From the NCBI RefSeq assembly GCF_017916455.1, contig NZ_JAFMSY010000001.1, positions 310,001 through 374,000 on the forward strand: a DNA stretch of 64,000 bases, written 5' to 3'. Source of the stretch: Nocardioides xinjiangensis (GTDB lineage: Bacteria > Actinomycetota > Actinomycetes > Propionibacteriales > Nocardioidaceae). Within the stretch, counting starts at the first letter, position 1. Each line of letters begins with the position of its first letter. This document shows positions 17,508-25,582 of the stretch, one piece after another. Under the pieces are notes generated by a model, which saw only the letters and a program-made list of their open reading frames with translations, was not told the DNA's origin and made no database searches. The position numbers and the translations under genes are program-made.

Positions 17508-18322
17508 GACGCCTTCTGCTCCGGCCCGTCGCCGGTCCGGTCGGGCGACGCGCCGTCCCGGTCGGCCCGGTCGGTCCCGGAGCCGTCGCGAGCGTCCGCC
17601 TCGGACCGGTGGGCGGCCGCGGCCTGCTTGGCCTTCTCCTTGGCCTCCTTGTCGAGCTCCTTGGCCTTGGCGGCGTAGAGGTCGACGTACTCCTGGCCGG
17701 AGAGCCGCATGATCTCGTACATGATCTCGTCGGTGATCGAGCGCAGGATGTAGCGGTCGTTCTCCATGCCCGCGTAGCGCGAGAAGTCGAGCGGCTTGCC
17801 GAACCGCACGACCGGCCGGGTCCAGGTGCCGTAGACCTTGCCGTTCGGCGCGACCACGTCGGTGCCGACCACGGCGCAGGGCACCACGGGTGCCCCGGAC
17901 TCCAGCGCCAGCCGGGCGACGCCCGTCTTGCCGCGGTAGAGCCGGCCGTCGTGGGAGCGCGTGCCCTCGGGGTAGATGCCGAACAGCTCCCCCTGGCCCA
18001 GGATCCTCATCGCCGACTTCATCGCCCCCTCGGCGGCGTTGGCCCCGGAGCGGTCGATCGGGACCTGGCCGGCGCCGGTGAAGAACTTCTTCTGGAACCA
18101 GCCCTTGATGCCCGGGGTGGTGAAGTACTCCGCCTTGGCGACGAAGGTCACCCGCCGGTTGAGCGTCAGCGGCATGAACAGCCAGTCGGCGTACGACAGG
18201 TGGTTGCTCGCCAGGATCGCGGGACCCACCTCGGGGACGTTGTCCACGCCGAAGGCCTTGGGCCGGAAGACGAGACGGAGCACCGGCCCGAGGGCGATCC
18301 ACTTCAGGAACCAATAGAGCAC
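17504..18322 (-). CDS. 1-acyl-sn-glycerol-3-phosphate acyltransferase (PlsC family)
   Basis: The 272-residue protein carries acyltransferase block I NHLSYAD (HX4D; near 40), a block II-like QVPIDRSG and block III YPEGTRS. A short N-terminal hydrophobic segment anchors it to the membrane. It should acylate lysophosphatidic acid or a related acceptor in phospholipid or mannolipid synthesis. The last 50 residues are a Lys/Glu/Asp-rich tail unlike the catalytic core. M. tuberculosis has an acyltransferase gene (Rv2182c) at the equivalent place. The GTG start has a -10 box 6 nt upstream. Confidence 0.9.
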   Translation of the reverse strand: MLYWFLKWIALGPVLRLVFRPKAFGVDNVPEVGPAILASNHLSYADWLFMPLTLNRRVTFVAKAEYFTTPGIKGWFQKKFFTGAGQVPIDRSGANAAEGAMKSAMRILGQGELFGIYPEGTRSHDGRLYRGKTGVARLALESGAPVVPCAVVGTDVVAPNGKVYGTWTRPVVRFGKPLDFSRYAGMENDRYILRSITDEIMYEIMRLSGQEYVDLYAAKAKELDKEAKEKAKQAAAAHRSEADARDGSGTDRADRDGASPDRTGDGPEQKAS

Positions 18323-18328
18323 GGGCCG

Positions 18329-18334
18329 AGCCTA
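18329..18334 (-). promoter_or_regulatory. -10 box of acyltransferase gene (leaderless)
   Basis: On the minus strand TAGGCT precedes the GTG at 18322 by 6 nt. It includes the TAG stop of the upstream hydrolase gene. Confidence 0.5.
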
Positions 18335-19147
18335 GCCCTGCTCCGGCCCGGTGACCCTCTCGATGAACTCCGCGGACTCGGCGAAGATGCGCGGGGCGTC
18401 GTTGTCGAGCGTCGCCACGTGGTAGCTGTCCTCCAGGACCCGCTCCTCGAAGTCCTTCGACGACAGCCCGGCGTTGATCGCCCGCGAGCTCGAGATGTCG
18501 ACCACGTGGTCCACGGCGGAGCGGAAGAACAGCACCGGGACGGTGATCCTCGGCAGGTCGCGGCGCAGGTCGGCGTACCCGGCGAACATTGACGCGGCGG
18601 CCCGCAGCGGGGTGGTCGGGTAGCCGTGCTCGTCGGCGCCCGGCTTCTTGATGTCGTTGGCGATCCCCGGCAGGCCGGGCACCACGAGCTTGAGGAGCGG
18701 GAGCAGCCGGACGTCCTTGCGCAGGGTGTCGACGGCCGCGTTGACGATGACGATGCCGGCGAGGTCCTCGCCGTGGTCCGCGGCGAGCCGCAGGCAGAGC
18801 GCGCCGCCCATCGACAGCCCGACCGCGACGACGGCGTCGTTCTCGGCCGCGAGCTTGTCGAGCGCTCCCTCGGCGGTCGCCACCCAGTCGGCCCACGTCA
18901 CCTTGTTGAGGTCCTGCCAGCGCGTGCCGTGGCCGGGCAGCAACGGCATCTCGACGGCGTACCCGCGCGCGGCCAGGTCCTCGGCCCAGGGACGCATGGA
19001 CGCGGGGTTGCCGGTGAAGCCGTGCTGCACGAGCACGCCGATCCGACGCCCGCCCGCCAGCTCCGGCCTCGCCGGCGTGGACATCGGCGCGACGAGGGCT
19101 GGGTCGAGGGACGCGCCCGAGGCTGCGCGGCGCAACGGGATCTTCAC
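18332..19147 (-). CDS. Alpha/beta hydrolase, carboxylesterase / monoacylglycerol lipase type
   Basis: The 271-residue protein has the oxyanion-hole segment VLVQHGFTGNP, the nucleophile elbow GLSMGG, the acid in FRSAVDHVVD and a catalytic His in DSYHVATLDND. The pattern matches Est30-like carboxylesterases and bacterial monoacylglycerol lipases. The likely substrates are short acyl esters or monoglycerides. The GTG (VKIPLRR) was chosen over an in-frame start 24 nt upstream because the earlier stretch does not resemble the family. It lies just upstream of the acyltransferase gene, suggesting a lipid context. Confidence 0.85.
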   Translation of the reverse strand: MKIPLRRAASGASLDPALVAPMSTPARPELAGGRRIGVLVQHGFTGNPASMRPWAEDLAARGYAVEMPLLPGHGTRWQDLNKVTWADWVATAEGALDKLAAENDAVVAVGLSMGGALCLRLAADHGEDLAGIVIVNAAVDTLRKDVRLLPLLKLVVPGLPGIANDIKKPGADEHGYPTTPLRAAASMFAGYADLRRDLPRITVPVLFFRSAVDHVVDISSSRAINAGLSSKDFEERVLEDSYHVATLDNDAPRIFAESAEFIERVTGPEQG

Positions 19148-19217
19148 GCGCACAGTGTGCACCACCAGCACCCCCGTCGCGGGCCGAGCAGGACGGGTCG
19201 GGGAACCACCGAGCGGC

Positions 19218-19223
19218 TACCGT
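19218..19223 (+). promoter_or_regulatory. -10 box of 166-aa membrane protein gene (leaderless)
   Basis: TACCGT precedes the GTG at 19231 by 7 nt. Confidence 0.45.
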
Positions 19224-19230
19224 TGAGCAC

Positions 19231-19731
19231 GTGAGCCGCCCCGAGGACGAGAGCCGCACCGAGCTGGCGTGGCGCGAGATCGTGGCGCACTACGGCGAGC
19301 GTCCGGCGCTGGACGACGAGCCGTCCGGGACGGCGTCCCGGGGCCCCGGTCCGGCGGCCACGGGCGGCGAGGGCGATCGCACACCCGGCGCGGGATCCGA
19401 CGTGACCGCCGACCTCGCCGGCGAGCTGCCCGACCACCTCGTCGACGACGACGAGGTCGAGGTCCGGGAGCGCGCCGTCGTGGACTCGGAGCGGTTCCGG
19501 CCACCACCCGCGCCGCCGTTCCCGCTCCCGCGGACCTGGCAGCGCGGCATCGCCTGGGGCGGGGTCTTCGTCGCCCCGCTCCTGGCCCTGGTCATCGGGC
19601 TCCTGTCGGTCTACGTCCACCCCCTGGTCGGTTGGGCACTCGTGGCCTGGTTCGTCGGCGGCTTCGTCTACCTGGTGCGCGCGATGCCGCGCTCGCCGCG
19701 GGACCCCTGGGACGACGGCTCCCGCGTCTGA
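19231..19731 (+). CDS. Small actinobacterial membrane protein, function unknown
   Basis: The 166-residue protein has an acidic, disordered N-terminal two thirds (1-105) and two membrane helices near 110-155 joined by a short loop. The N-terminus ELAWREIVAHYGERP resembles the start of a widespread actinobacterial family that usually lies beside this acyltransferase/hydrolase pair; this is an impression, not a match. No catalytic motif is visible. It is divergent from the hydrolase, and its start is supported by a -10 box. Confidence 0.7.
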   Translation: MSRPEDESRTELAWREIVAHYGERPALDDEPSGTASRGPGPAATGGEGDRTPGAGSDVTADLAGELPDHLVDDDEVEVRERAVVDSERFRPPPAPPFPLPRTWQRGIAWGGVFVAPLLALVIGLLSVYVHPLVGWALVAWFVGGFVYLVRAMPRSPRDPWDDGSRV

Positions 19732-19764
19732 CGCCTGTCACGGTCCGCGGGCGCGACGAGACAG

Positions 19765-19770
19765 TAGGGT
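19765..19770 (+). promoter_or_regulatory. -10 box of cyclodeaminase-like gene (leaderless)
   Basis: TAGGGT precedes the GTG at 19778 by 7 nt. Confidence 0.45.
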
Positions 19771-19777
19771 CCCCCGC

Positions 19778-21016
19778 GTGGGTGCACGCGAGACGGTCGA
19801 AATCACGGGGCACCTCATGGACAGCGGCATCCTGTCGCGGGTCCTCGACGACATCCGTGACTACGGCGCCGACTTCGTCCTCGAGCAGTTCGACGTGGGT
19901 CACGAGGCGCACGACCCCAGCAGCGCCCGCATCACCGTGCAGGCCGACGACGACGCGTCGCTGCAGCGCCTGCTGATGCGGCTCCAGACGCGTGGGGTGA
20001 ACCAGCTCGGGCACGCCGACGCCACGCTCGCGGTCGCCGACCGGGCCGGCGTCCTGCCCGACGGCTTCTACTCCACTACGGACCTCGAGACGCGCGTGCG
20101 GCTCGACGGCGAGTGGTACGACGTGGAGAACCCGGAGATGGACTGCGGCCTCGTCGTCGACGAGTCGCCGTCGGGCGGCCCGCGGGTGCGGACGGTGCCC
20201 ATCTCCGACGTCGTGCGCGGCATGCGGGTCGTCGTCGGTGCGGCCGGTGTCCGGGTGACCCCGCCCGACTCCCGGCCGGCGGGCGGCTCGACGGCACTCC
20301 CCCAGGCGGGGACGGTGGCCGAGCGCCCGCAGGCGGTGCTCGTGCGCCAGGTCGCCGACGGGATGCGCGAGGCGCGGTCGAGCGGCAGGAGGCTGCTGTG
20401 GGTGGCGGGCGCCGCCGTGGTCCACGCCGGCGGGGTGCCGCCCTTGGCGGCCCTCGTCCGGGCGGGATGGGTCGACGTCCTCTTCGCCGGGAACGCGATG
20501 GCCACCACGGACATCGAGGCGGCGCTGCGGGGACCGGCCGCCGAGGGCGCCGTCTCGACGCCGGACGCCGAGCACGGCCACGAGCACCGGGTCAGGTCGG
20601 TCAACACGATCCGCCGGGCCGGCTCCGTCGCGGCCGCCGTGCGCGACGGCGTGCTGGTGAGCGGCGTGATGCACGCCCTGGTGACGCACGGCAAGCCGTT
20701 CGTCCTCGTCGGCTCGGTCCGCGACGACGGACTGCTCCCGGACGTCCACACCGACGTCGTCGAGGGGCGGCGGGCGATGCGGGCCGAGGTCCGCGACGTC
20801 GGCTACTGCCTGATGATGGCCGCGCAGCGCCACGCCGTCGCCACCTGCACCATCCTCCCCGCGAGCGTCCCGCTCGTGTGCGTCGACATCGACCCGGCCA
20901 CCGTCACCCGGCTCACCGACAGGGGCGCGGGCCAAAGCCGCGGCATCGTGACCGACGTCGGGCTGTTCCTCGAGCAGCTCGCCCTCGAGCTGGTCGCGGA
21001 CTACCGCCGGGGTTGA
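19778..21016 (+). CDS. TIGR00300/LOR-SDH-like protein, ornithine cyclodeaminase of AgrE/archaeal type (predicted)
   Basis: The 412-residue protein opens ETVEITGHLMDSGILSRVLDDI and DYGADFVLEQFDVGHEAHDPS, typical of the LOR/SDH bifunctional conserved domain. The C-terminal part has MDCGLVVDE, PPLAALVRAGWVDVLFAGNAMATTDIEAAL and VLVGSVRDDGLLP, fitting the NAD-binding half. Related domains convert ornithine to proline in archaea and form the C-terminal part of cyanobacterial AgrE/ArgZ. The arginine dihydrolase part is missing here. Arginine or ornithine catabolism is therefore an inference from family. Confidence 0.72.
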   Translation: MGARETVEITGHLMDSGILSRVLDDIRDYGADFVLEQFDVGHEAHDPSSARITVQADDDASLQRLLMRLQTRGVNQLGHADATLAVADRAGVLPDGFYSTTDLETRVRLDGEWYDVENPEMDCGLVVDESPSGGPRVRTVPISDVVRGMRVVVGAAGVRVTPPDSRPAGGSTALPQAGTVAERPQAVLVRQVADGMREARSSGRRLLWVAGAAVVHAGGVPPLAALVRAGWVDVLFAGNAMATTDIEAALRGPAAEGAVSTPDAEHGHEHRVRSVNTIRRAGSVAAAVRDGVLVSGVMHALVTHGKPFVLVGSVRDDGLLPDVHTDVVEGRRAMRAEVRDVGYCLMMAAQRHAVATCTILPASVPLVCVDIDPATVTRLTDRGAGQSRGIVTDVGLFLEQLALELVADYRRG

Positions 21017-21100
21017 GCATTTCGCCTACGGGGACCGCCGGGGCCACCTAACCTTGCTGGCACGCAGCGCCGGGCAGGCGTGATTAGGAGCAGGGCGGTC

Positions 21101-22501
21101 ATGACCAGGGAAGCCGACACGACGGCCCTCACGAAGAGTCACGTCGCAGACGAGACCCGTCGAGCGACTCGCCTGTTCGTCCGCATGTGGGCGTTGGCAC
21201 ACATCCTCCACCTGCTCATCGCGGACCGCAGCGCGCTGCACACTCCATGGAGCGCAGCCGTCGTAGGGCTGGCCCTCACCGTGCTGCTGCGGCCGGACAA
21301 CGGACGGCTCCTCGCTGGCTTGCTCGTGGCACAGATCGTCGAGCACACGGTGGAGATGCCATTCAGTCCCGATCACTGGGCCCTGGTAGCGATGGTCAAC
21401 CTGCTCGTCCTCCTGTCGATGGCGGCCTCACGCTCGACCGGGTGGCAGGCCGTGGCCCAGTCGTTCGCAGCCGCGCGGGCGATTCTCCTCATCGCCTACT
21501 GTGCGGCCGCGCTGTCGAAGTGGAACACCACCTTCCTCGACCCGGTGACCAGCTGCGCGAATGCCGTCGCCGATCTCATCACCTTCGGGGCTGCCGGACC
21601 TCTCGCCGGGAGCCACCTCGTCAATTGGGGCACGGTCGCCACCGAAAGCGCCATCTTCGTTCTCCTCGCCGTGCCGCGCACCCGGGCATGGGGCGTGCTG
21701 CTGGGTCTGACCTTCCACTTCACCCTCAGCATCAGCCCCGTCATCGTCGTTGGCGACTACACCTCGACCGTCTACGCGCTGTTCTTCCTCTTCCTGCCGC
21801 CGGAGACGGTCGGGCGCGTCCTGGACCGCGTGTCGGGGTGGGCGGCACGCTCGGCCGTGGTCCGCGACGCCAAGCGCCGTCCGCCGATCACCGCGGTCCT
21901 GGTGTTCGTGGTGCTCGGCTTCGGCGGCCACCTCCTCGGACAGGTTCCGGTGGCGACCGTGTATGTGCTCGAGCAGTTCTACTTCGTCCCTCTCCTACTG
22001 GCCACAGTGTTGGCCGTCAGGGAGCAGCGCTCGAGCGGGTCGTCATCAGGTGTACGCATCGGGCGCGTCCGTCTGCTGCACCTTCCCGTGCTGCTCATCG
22101 CGGTGCTGTGGGCCCTCAACCCTTACCTCGGACTCCGGACGACCGGGGTCAACACGATGTTTTCCAACCTGCGCACCGAGTCTCCCGACCCCAACCACCT
22201 GTTCATGCCGTCGTGGCGCTTGACCGACTGGCAGGACGACATGGTCGTCCTGCTCGCCTCCACAGATGCTGAGCTCCAGGCCGGCGCGGACAACGACCTC
22301 GCCCTCCCCCTGGTGGCCCTGCGTCGTATCGCGATGGACCGACCCAACCTCGAGGTGACCGGGGTGCTCGACGGCGAGACGGTGACCTTTGGCCCGGGCG
22401 AAGGGCAGCGCAAGCTGCAACCGCTGCCCGCTTGGCAGTACCGGTTGTTCCTGCTACGGCCCGTCGCGACCGGGGACGCCCCGTTCTGCCCGCAGGGTTG
22501 A
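21101..22501 (+). CDS. HTTM-like polytopic membrane protein
   Basis: The 466-residue protein has about 8-10 membrane helices in residues 25-330 and a C-terminal soluble region. The pattern LIAYCAAALSKWNTTFLD followed by FHFTLSISPVIVVGDYTSTVYALFFLFLPP resembles HTTM (vitamin K carboxylase-related) membrane proteins, but no catalytic residue can be assigned. The ATG at 21101 is preferred to the GTG at 21080, because AGGAG lies 10 nt before it; a -10-like TAACCT is at 21049. Codon use looks less GC-biased than in neighbours, and the 3' end overlaps glkA by 48 bp, so recent gain is possible. Confidence 0.65.
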   Translation: MTREADTTALTKSHVADETRRATRLFVRMWALAHILHLLIADRSALHTPWSAAVVGLALTVLLRPDNGRLLAGLLVAQIVEHTVEMPFSPDHWALVAMVNLLVLLSMAASRSTGWQAVAQSFAAARAILLIAYCAAALSKWNTTFLDPVTSCANAVADLITFGAAGPLAGSHLVNWGTVATESAIFVLLAVPRTRAWGVLLGLTFHFTLSISPVIVVGDYTSTVYALFFLFLPPETVGRVLDRVSGWAARSAVVRDAKRRPPITAVLVFVVLGFGGHLLGQVPVATVYVLEQFYFVPLLLATVLAVREQRSSGSSSGVRIGRVRLLHLPVLLIAVLWALNPYLGLRTTGVNTMFSNLRTESPDPNHLFMPSWRLTDWQDDMVVLLASTDAELQAGADNDLALPLVALRRIAMDRPNLEVTGVLDGETVTFGPGEGQRKLQPLPAWQYRLFLLRPVATGDAPFCPQG

Positions 22502-23449
22502 GCCCACCAAGAGCGCAGCCCCCACCACCCCTGCGCGCGGCCCGAGCCGGGCGGCGATCAAGTCGGGAACCCGACGGTGCCCGGCACCAACAAGCGTACG
22601 GCTGAGGGCGTCGCGCGCAGGCGCCAGGAGCAGGTCGCCGGCGGCCGAGACGCCTCCGCCGATCACCACGACCTCCGGGTCCAGGGCCGCGACGAGGTTC
22701 GCCGCACCCATGCCGAGCCAGTCGCCCACCGACGTGAATGCCTCGCGCGCCACCCGGTCGCCCTGCTCCGCGGCGGCGGTGACCATTGGCCCGGTGACCC
22801 GGCCGGGATCGCCGCCGCTCATCTTCAGGAGGACCGAGGGCTGCTCGGTCATCAAGGACCGGGCCCGGCGGACGAGGGCGTTGCCGGAGGAGTACTGCTC
22901 CCAACAGCCGCGCCGGCCACACTCGCAGGGCCGTCCGGCCGGCACCACCTGCATGTGCCCGAACTCCCCCGCCATACCGCTGGCGCCCCGGACGACCTCG
23001 CCGCGGAGGAGCACCGCCCCGCCGATGCCGGTGCCCATGGTGATCATCACTGCATGGGCCGCCCCCCGGGCAGCGCCGTGGTGGGCCTCCGCGCGCGCTG
23101 CGCAGTTGGCGTCGTTGTCCAGCGCCACGGGGCAGCCGAGCCGCTCGGCCAGCAGCTCGCGAAGGGGTTCGCCCTGCCACGGCAGGTGCGGTGCGAACAC
23201 CACCCGTTCGCCGGCCGAGTCGACGAACCCGGCGGCGGCAATCCCAACGGCCGCCACGGCTCGTCCTCCCGCGGCCTCGAGCACCGCCGACACCAAGGCG
23301 TCCTCCGCCTCACGGGTCACCCCGCGGCGGCCCGGGGTGGTCCGCGACGCGGTCCGCACCACGCGCCCGTCCGTGTCCACGGTGCCGGCCAGCACCTTCG
23401 TGCCTCCAATGTCGACACCGACAACCACGCCGCACTGGGACGGGGTCAC
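22454..23449 (-). CDS. glkA: ROK-family glucokinase
   Basis: The 331-residue protein starts VGVDIGGTKVLAG, the phosphate loop of ROK sugar kinases. It has the substrate segment LDNDANCAARAEAHHG, the ATP loop MTMGTGIGGAVLL and the ROK zinc motif CECGRRGCWEQYSSG. It should phosphorylate glucose with ATP. The GTG start overlaps the stop of the preceding gene by 4 bp (GTGA). In Streptomyces the glucose-repression kinase glkA also follows a small gene of this position (SCO2127); orthology is inferred from order. Confidence 0.88.
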   Translation of the reverse strand: MTPSQCGVVVGVDIGGTKVLAGTVDTDGRVVRTASRTTPGRRGVTREAEDALVSAVLEAAGGRAVAAVGIAAAGFVDSAGERVVFAPHLPWQGEPLRELLAERLGCPVALDNDANCAARAEAHHGAARGAAHAVMITMGTGIGGAVLLRGEVVRGASGMAGEFGHMQVVPAGRPCECGRRGCWEQYSSGNALVRRARSLMTEQPSVLLKMSGGDPGRVTGPMVTAAAEQGDRVAREAFTSVGDWLGMGAANLVAALDPEVVVIGGGVSAAGDLLLAPARDALSRTLVGAGHRRVPDLIAARLGPRAGVVGAALLVGSTLRAERGVPGRDGP

Positions 23450-23838
23450 TCGTCCTCCCGCCAGTCGTCGCCGAGGTCGATGTGCTCCACCTCGTCCCCG
23501 GGGGAGCCGGCGTCGCGCGGGTCGGCCGTCGCGATGAGCGCTGCTGCAGCCTGGACGAGCGAGCCCACAGCGGCGCCGAGGTGCCCAGTGACCTCCGGGC
23601 TGAGCCGGCGCACGGCGTGCAGGGTGCGGCAGAGCGGGCACACCGTGCACTCATCGGAGCCGGTGGCGAGGTGGGCGTCGAGGTCGTGCACCGAGGCGGC
23701 CGCCCGGTCCGCGAGGCCGCCGACCCCCTCCCCTGCCTCGCCGGCATGGTCGCGCGCCCACCCGGACAGAGCTCCTAGGAGCTTCGCGGCCTCCTCGCCG
23801 AGGCTGCCGACGTCGGAGGCCTCACCTGCGTCGGTCAC
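23446..23838 (-). CDS. Small acidic protein with a CxxC motif, upstream of glucokinase
   Basis: The 130-residue protein is rich in Glu, Asp and Ala. It has an alpha-helical amphipathic N-terminal half and a single Cys cluster, DECTVCPLCRTLHAVRRL (two CxxC-type pairs), which could bind a metal. The C-terminus DLGDDWREDE is acidic. It is linked on both sides by 4-bp GTGA overlaps to the ArsA-like ATPase and glucokinase genes, so the three should be made together. Its place matches the SCO2127-type gene beside Streptomyces glkA; a role in carbon control is only an inference. Confidence 0.75.
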   Translation of the reverse strand: MTDAGEASDVGSLGEEAAKLLGALSGWARDHAGEAGEGVGGLADRAAASVHDLDAHLATGSDECTVCPLCRTLHAVRRLSPEVTGHLGAAVGSLVQAAAALIATADPRDAGSPGDEVEHIDLGDDWREDE

Positions 23839-25034
23839 AGCGCCTCCTGGCGGGTCTCGGTCGTCGCGGTCGCCGGCTCGGTGAACCGGACCTGGGGCTC
23901 GCCGTCCCGCACCCGGGCGCCCGCCACGCGGTGGCGGGCCAGCCCGGAGGGCAGCGTCAGGAGGCGACGATACGACGCGACGGTCACGGCGAGCTCGTCG
24001 CCCTTGCGCGCGAGCCGCACGTCGTCCTGCGCCGCCAGCGGCAGCGGCAGGACGAGCACCAGGTCGCTCCCCTGCTGCCGCACCGCCATCGGGAAGCCGA
24101 CGGCGCCCGTCGCCAGGGGGTCCGAGTCGCCGTAGACGGCCCGCGCCAGCTCGAGCAGCTCGTCGCGGCCGACCGGCTCCACCGCGCGGTAGACCGAGGT
24201 GTGGACGTCCAGGCCGGCGAACGAGTCGGCGGCCTCGGCCAGGACCCGCTGCTGCGCCGCCACCCACGTCGCGCGCCACTCGTCGGCACCGCCCGAGGGG
24301 AACACCCGGTTGACGATCGCCGCGTCGACGCGGTAGCCGAACAGCGTGAGCAGCGTGTACGCCCTGCGGGCCTCGGCGAGCACCACCGACTCGGGCGTGA
24401 GCACGAGCCGGACCGAGGTGTCGGGACTGGTCAGCACGGCGCGCGCGTCCGCCAGCTCCGCGTGCAGCCGCTCGACGGCGTCGAAGACCGAGTCCTCGGG
24501 CATCGGCACCCCGGCCGCGCGGCTGAGCACGGGCTTGAGCGCCTTGACGACGCGCCGCTCGACGGGCAGCACGCGCTCCATGTACCACCCGAGCGCCTCG
24601 GGGAGCGCGAGAAGCCGCAAGGTCTCCGCCGTCGGTGCGCAGTCCACCACCAGGACGTCCCACGTGCCGGACCTCGCCTGCGCACGGACCTCGAGCAGCG
24701 CGAGCACCTCCTCGGCGCCGGGGATCACCGTGAGCTCCTCGGCGGCGACCTGGTCGACGCCCACCACGTCGAGGACGCTGAGCAGGTAGGCCTGGATGTC
24801 GGCCCACGACCGCTCGAACCGCTGCTGGGCGTCGACGTGCTGCACCCAGAGGTTCGCCGCGGCCTCGGTCGGCTCGGCGGTGGCGGGCACGTCGAGCGCG
24901 TCGGCCAGGGAGTGGGCGGCGTCCGTGGAAAGCACGAGCGTCCGGTGGCCCGCAGCAGCGCTCGCACAGGCCGTGGCCGCAGCGAGGGTCGACTTGCCGA
25001 CGCCGCCCTTGCCGGTGAAGAGGAGGATCCGCAC
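23835..25034 (-). CDS. ArsA/GET3-family ATPase
   Basis: The 399-residue protein has a deviant Walker A GKGGVGKST at residues 8-16, the switch I region STDAAHSLADAL and a switch II/Walker B VVDCAPTAETLRLL. A C-terminal small beta domain (about 310-390) resembles the alpha-crystallin-like domain seen in bacterial ArsA-like ATPases. It lacks the metal-binding cysteines of arsenite pumps and has no arsB or arsR near it. A role in tail-anchored or lipid protein handling would fit the GET3 branch, but it is unproven. M. tuberculosis has such a gene (Rv2184c) in the same context. Confidence 0.85.
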   Translation of the reverse strand: MRILLFTGKGGVGKSTLAAATACASAAAGHRTLVLSTDAAHSLADALDVPATAEPTEAAANLWVQHVDAQQRFERSWADIQAYLLSVLDVVGVDQVAAEELTVIPGAEEVLALLEVRAQARSGTWDVLVVDCAPTAETLRLLALPEALGWYMERVLPVERRVVKALKPVLSRAAGVPMPEDSVFDAVERLHAELADARAVLTSPDTSVRLVLTPESVVLAEARRAYTLLTLFGYRVDAAIVNRVFPSGGADEWRATWVAAQQRVLAEAADSFAGLDVHTSVYRAVEPVGRDELLELARAVYGDSDPLATGAVGFPMAVRQQGSDLVLVLPLPLAAQDDVRLARKGDELAVTVASYRRLLTLPSGLARHRVAGARVRDGEPQVRFTEPATATTETRQEAL

Positions 25035-25048
25035 GTGGCAGGCGCGGA

Positions 25049-25486
25049 TCAGAGCGACTCGACGCGCTTCTTGAGGCCCTTCAGCGCGGTGTCGATGAGG
25101 ATCTTCTCGCCCTTGCGCTTGAGCATCCCGATGAGGGGGATGCTCACGTCGAGGGCGAGCCGGTAGGTCACCTCGGTGCTGCCGTCGCCCCGGTCGACCA
25201 GCGTGTAGGCCCCGTCCAGCGCCCGGAGCATGTTGCCCTCGACGAGCGTCCAGGTGACCTCCCGGTCGCCGTCCCAGTCGTAGGCGAGGGTGTACTCGTC
25301 CTTGATCGGCGAGACGTCGAGGGCGAAGTGGACCCGGTCGGCGCGACCGTCGGCTCCCTCCGCCCTGACCTCGACCTCCTTCATGCCCTTGGCCCACTCG
25401 GGGTAGGACTCGAAGTCGGCGATGACGGCCATCACGTCGGCCGGAGGGGCGTCGATCGTGATCGACGCGGAGGTCTGTTCGGCCAT
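25049..25486 (-). CDS. SRPBCC-family (START/polyketide cyclase-like) protein
   Basis: The 145-residue protein has the usual Coq10/SRPBCC start SASITIDAPPADVMAVIADFESYPEWAKGMKEVEV and alternating strands ending in a long C-terminal helix (LIDTALKGLKKRVESL). Such proteins bind hydrophobic ligands in a deep pocket; the ligand is unknown. It equals the position of Rv2185c (TB16.3) between the ArsA-like ATPase and fadD15 in M. tuberculosis. The ATG is supported by a -10 box 6 nt upstream, and the gene leads the operon to glkA. Confidence 0.85.
   Translation of the reverse strand: MAEQTSASITIDAPPADVMAVIADFESYPEWAKGMKEVEVRAEGADGRADRVHFALDVSPIKDEYTLAYDWDGDREVTWTLVEGNMLRALDGAYTLVDRGDGSTEVTYRLALDVSIPLIGMLKRKGEKILIDTALKGLKKRVESL
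25093..25098 (-). promoter_or_regulatory. Position check: no promoter called here
   Basis: The real -10 box of the SRPBCC operon is listed at 25493-25498. Nothing is claimed for this hexamer, and the entry can be ignored. Confidence 0.01.
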
Positions 25487-25492
25487 GGCCGG

Positions 25493-25498
25493 AGCCTA
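25493..25498 (-). promoter_or_regulatory. -10 box of SRPBCC-ArsA-glkA operon (leaderless)
   Basis: On the minus strand TAGGCT precedes the ATG at 25486 by 6 nt. Confidence 0.5.
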
Positions 25499-25582
25499 GC
25501 CGAACGCACCGGGCGTACGCGGGCGCGCGTCGCTGGCGATAGCCTCCTCACCGCAGTCGCCCACTCCCAGGGAGGTTCCACC

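Noticed and set aside
16353..19259. A single 968-residue minus-strand protein
   Set aside because: Only the last 384 residues read as a kinase. The rest is a shifted frame of the acyltransferase and hydrolase genes.
23835..25034. Arsenite efflux ATPase
   Set aside because: The ArsA-like ATPase lacks the arsenite-binding cysteines and has no arsB, arsR or arsC beside it.
25093..25098. Hexamer listed at low confidence among promoters
   Set aside because: It lies inside the SRPBCC gene and has no promoter evidence. The real box is at 25493-25498.
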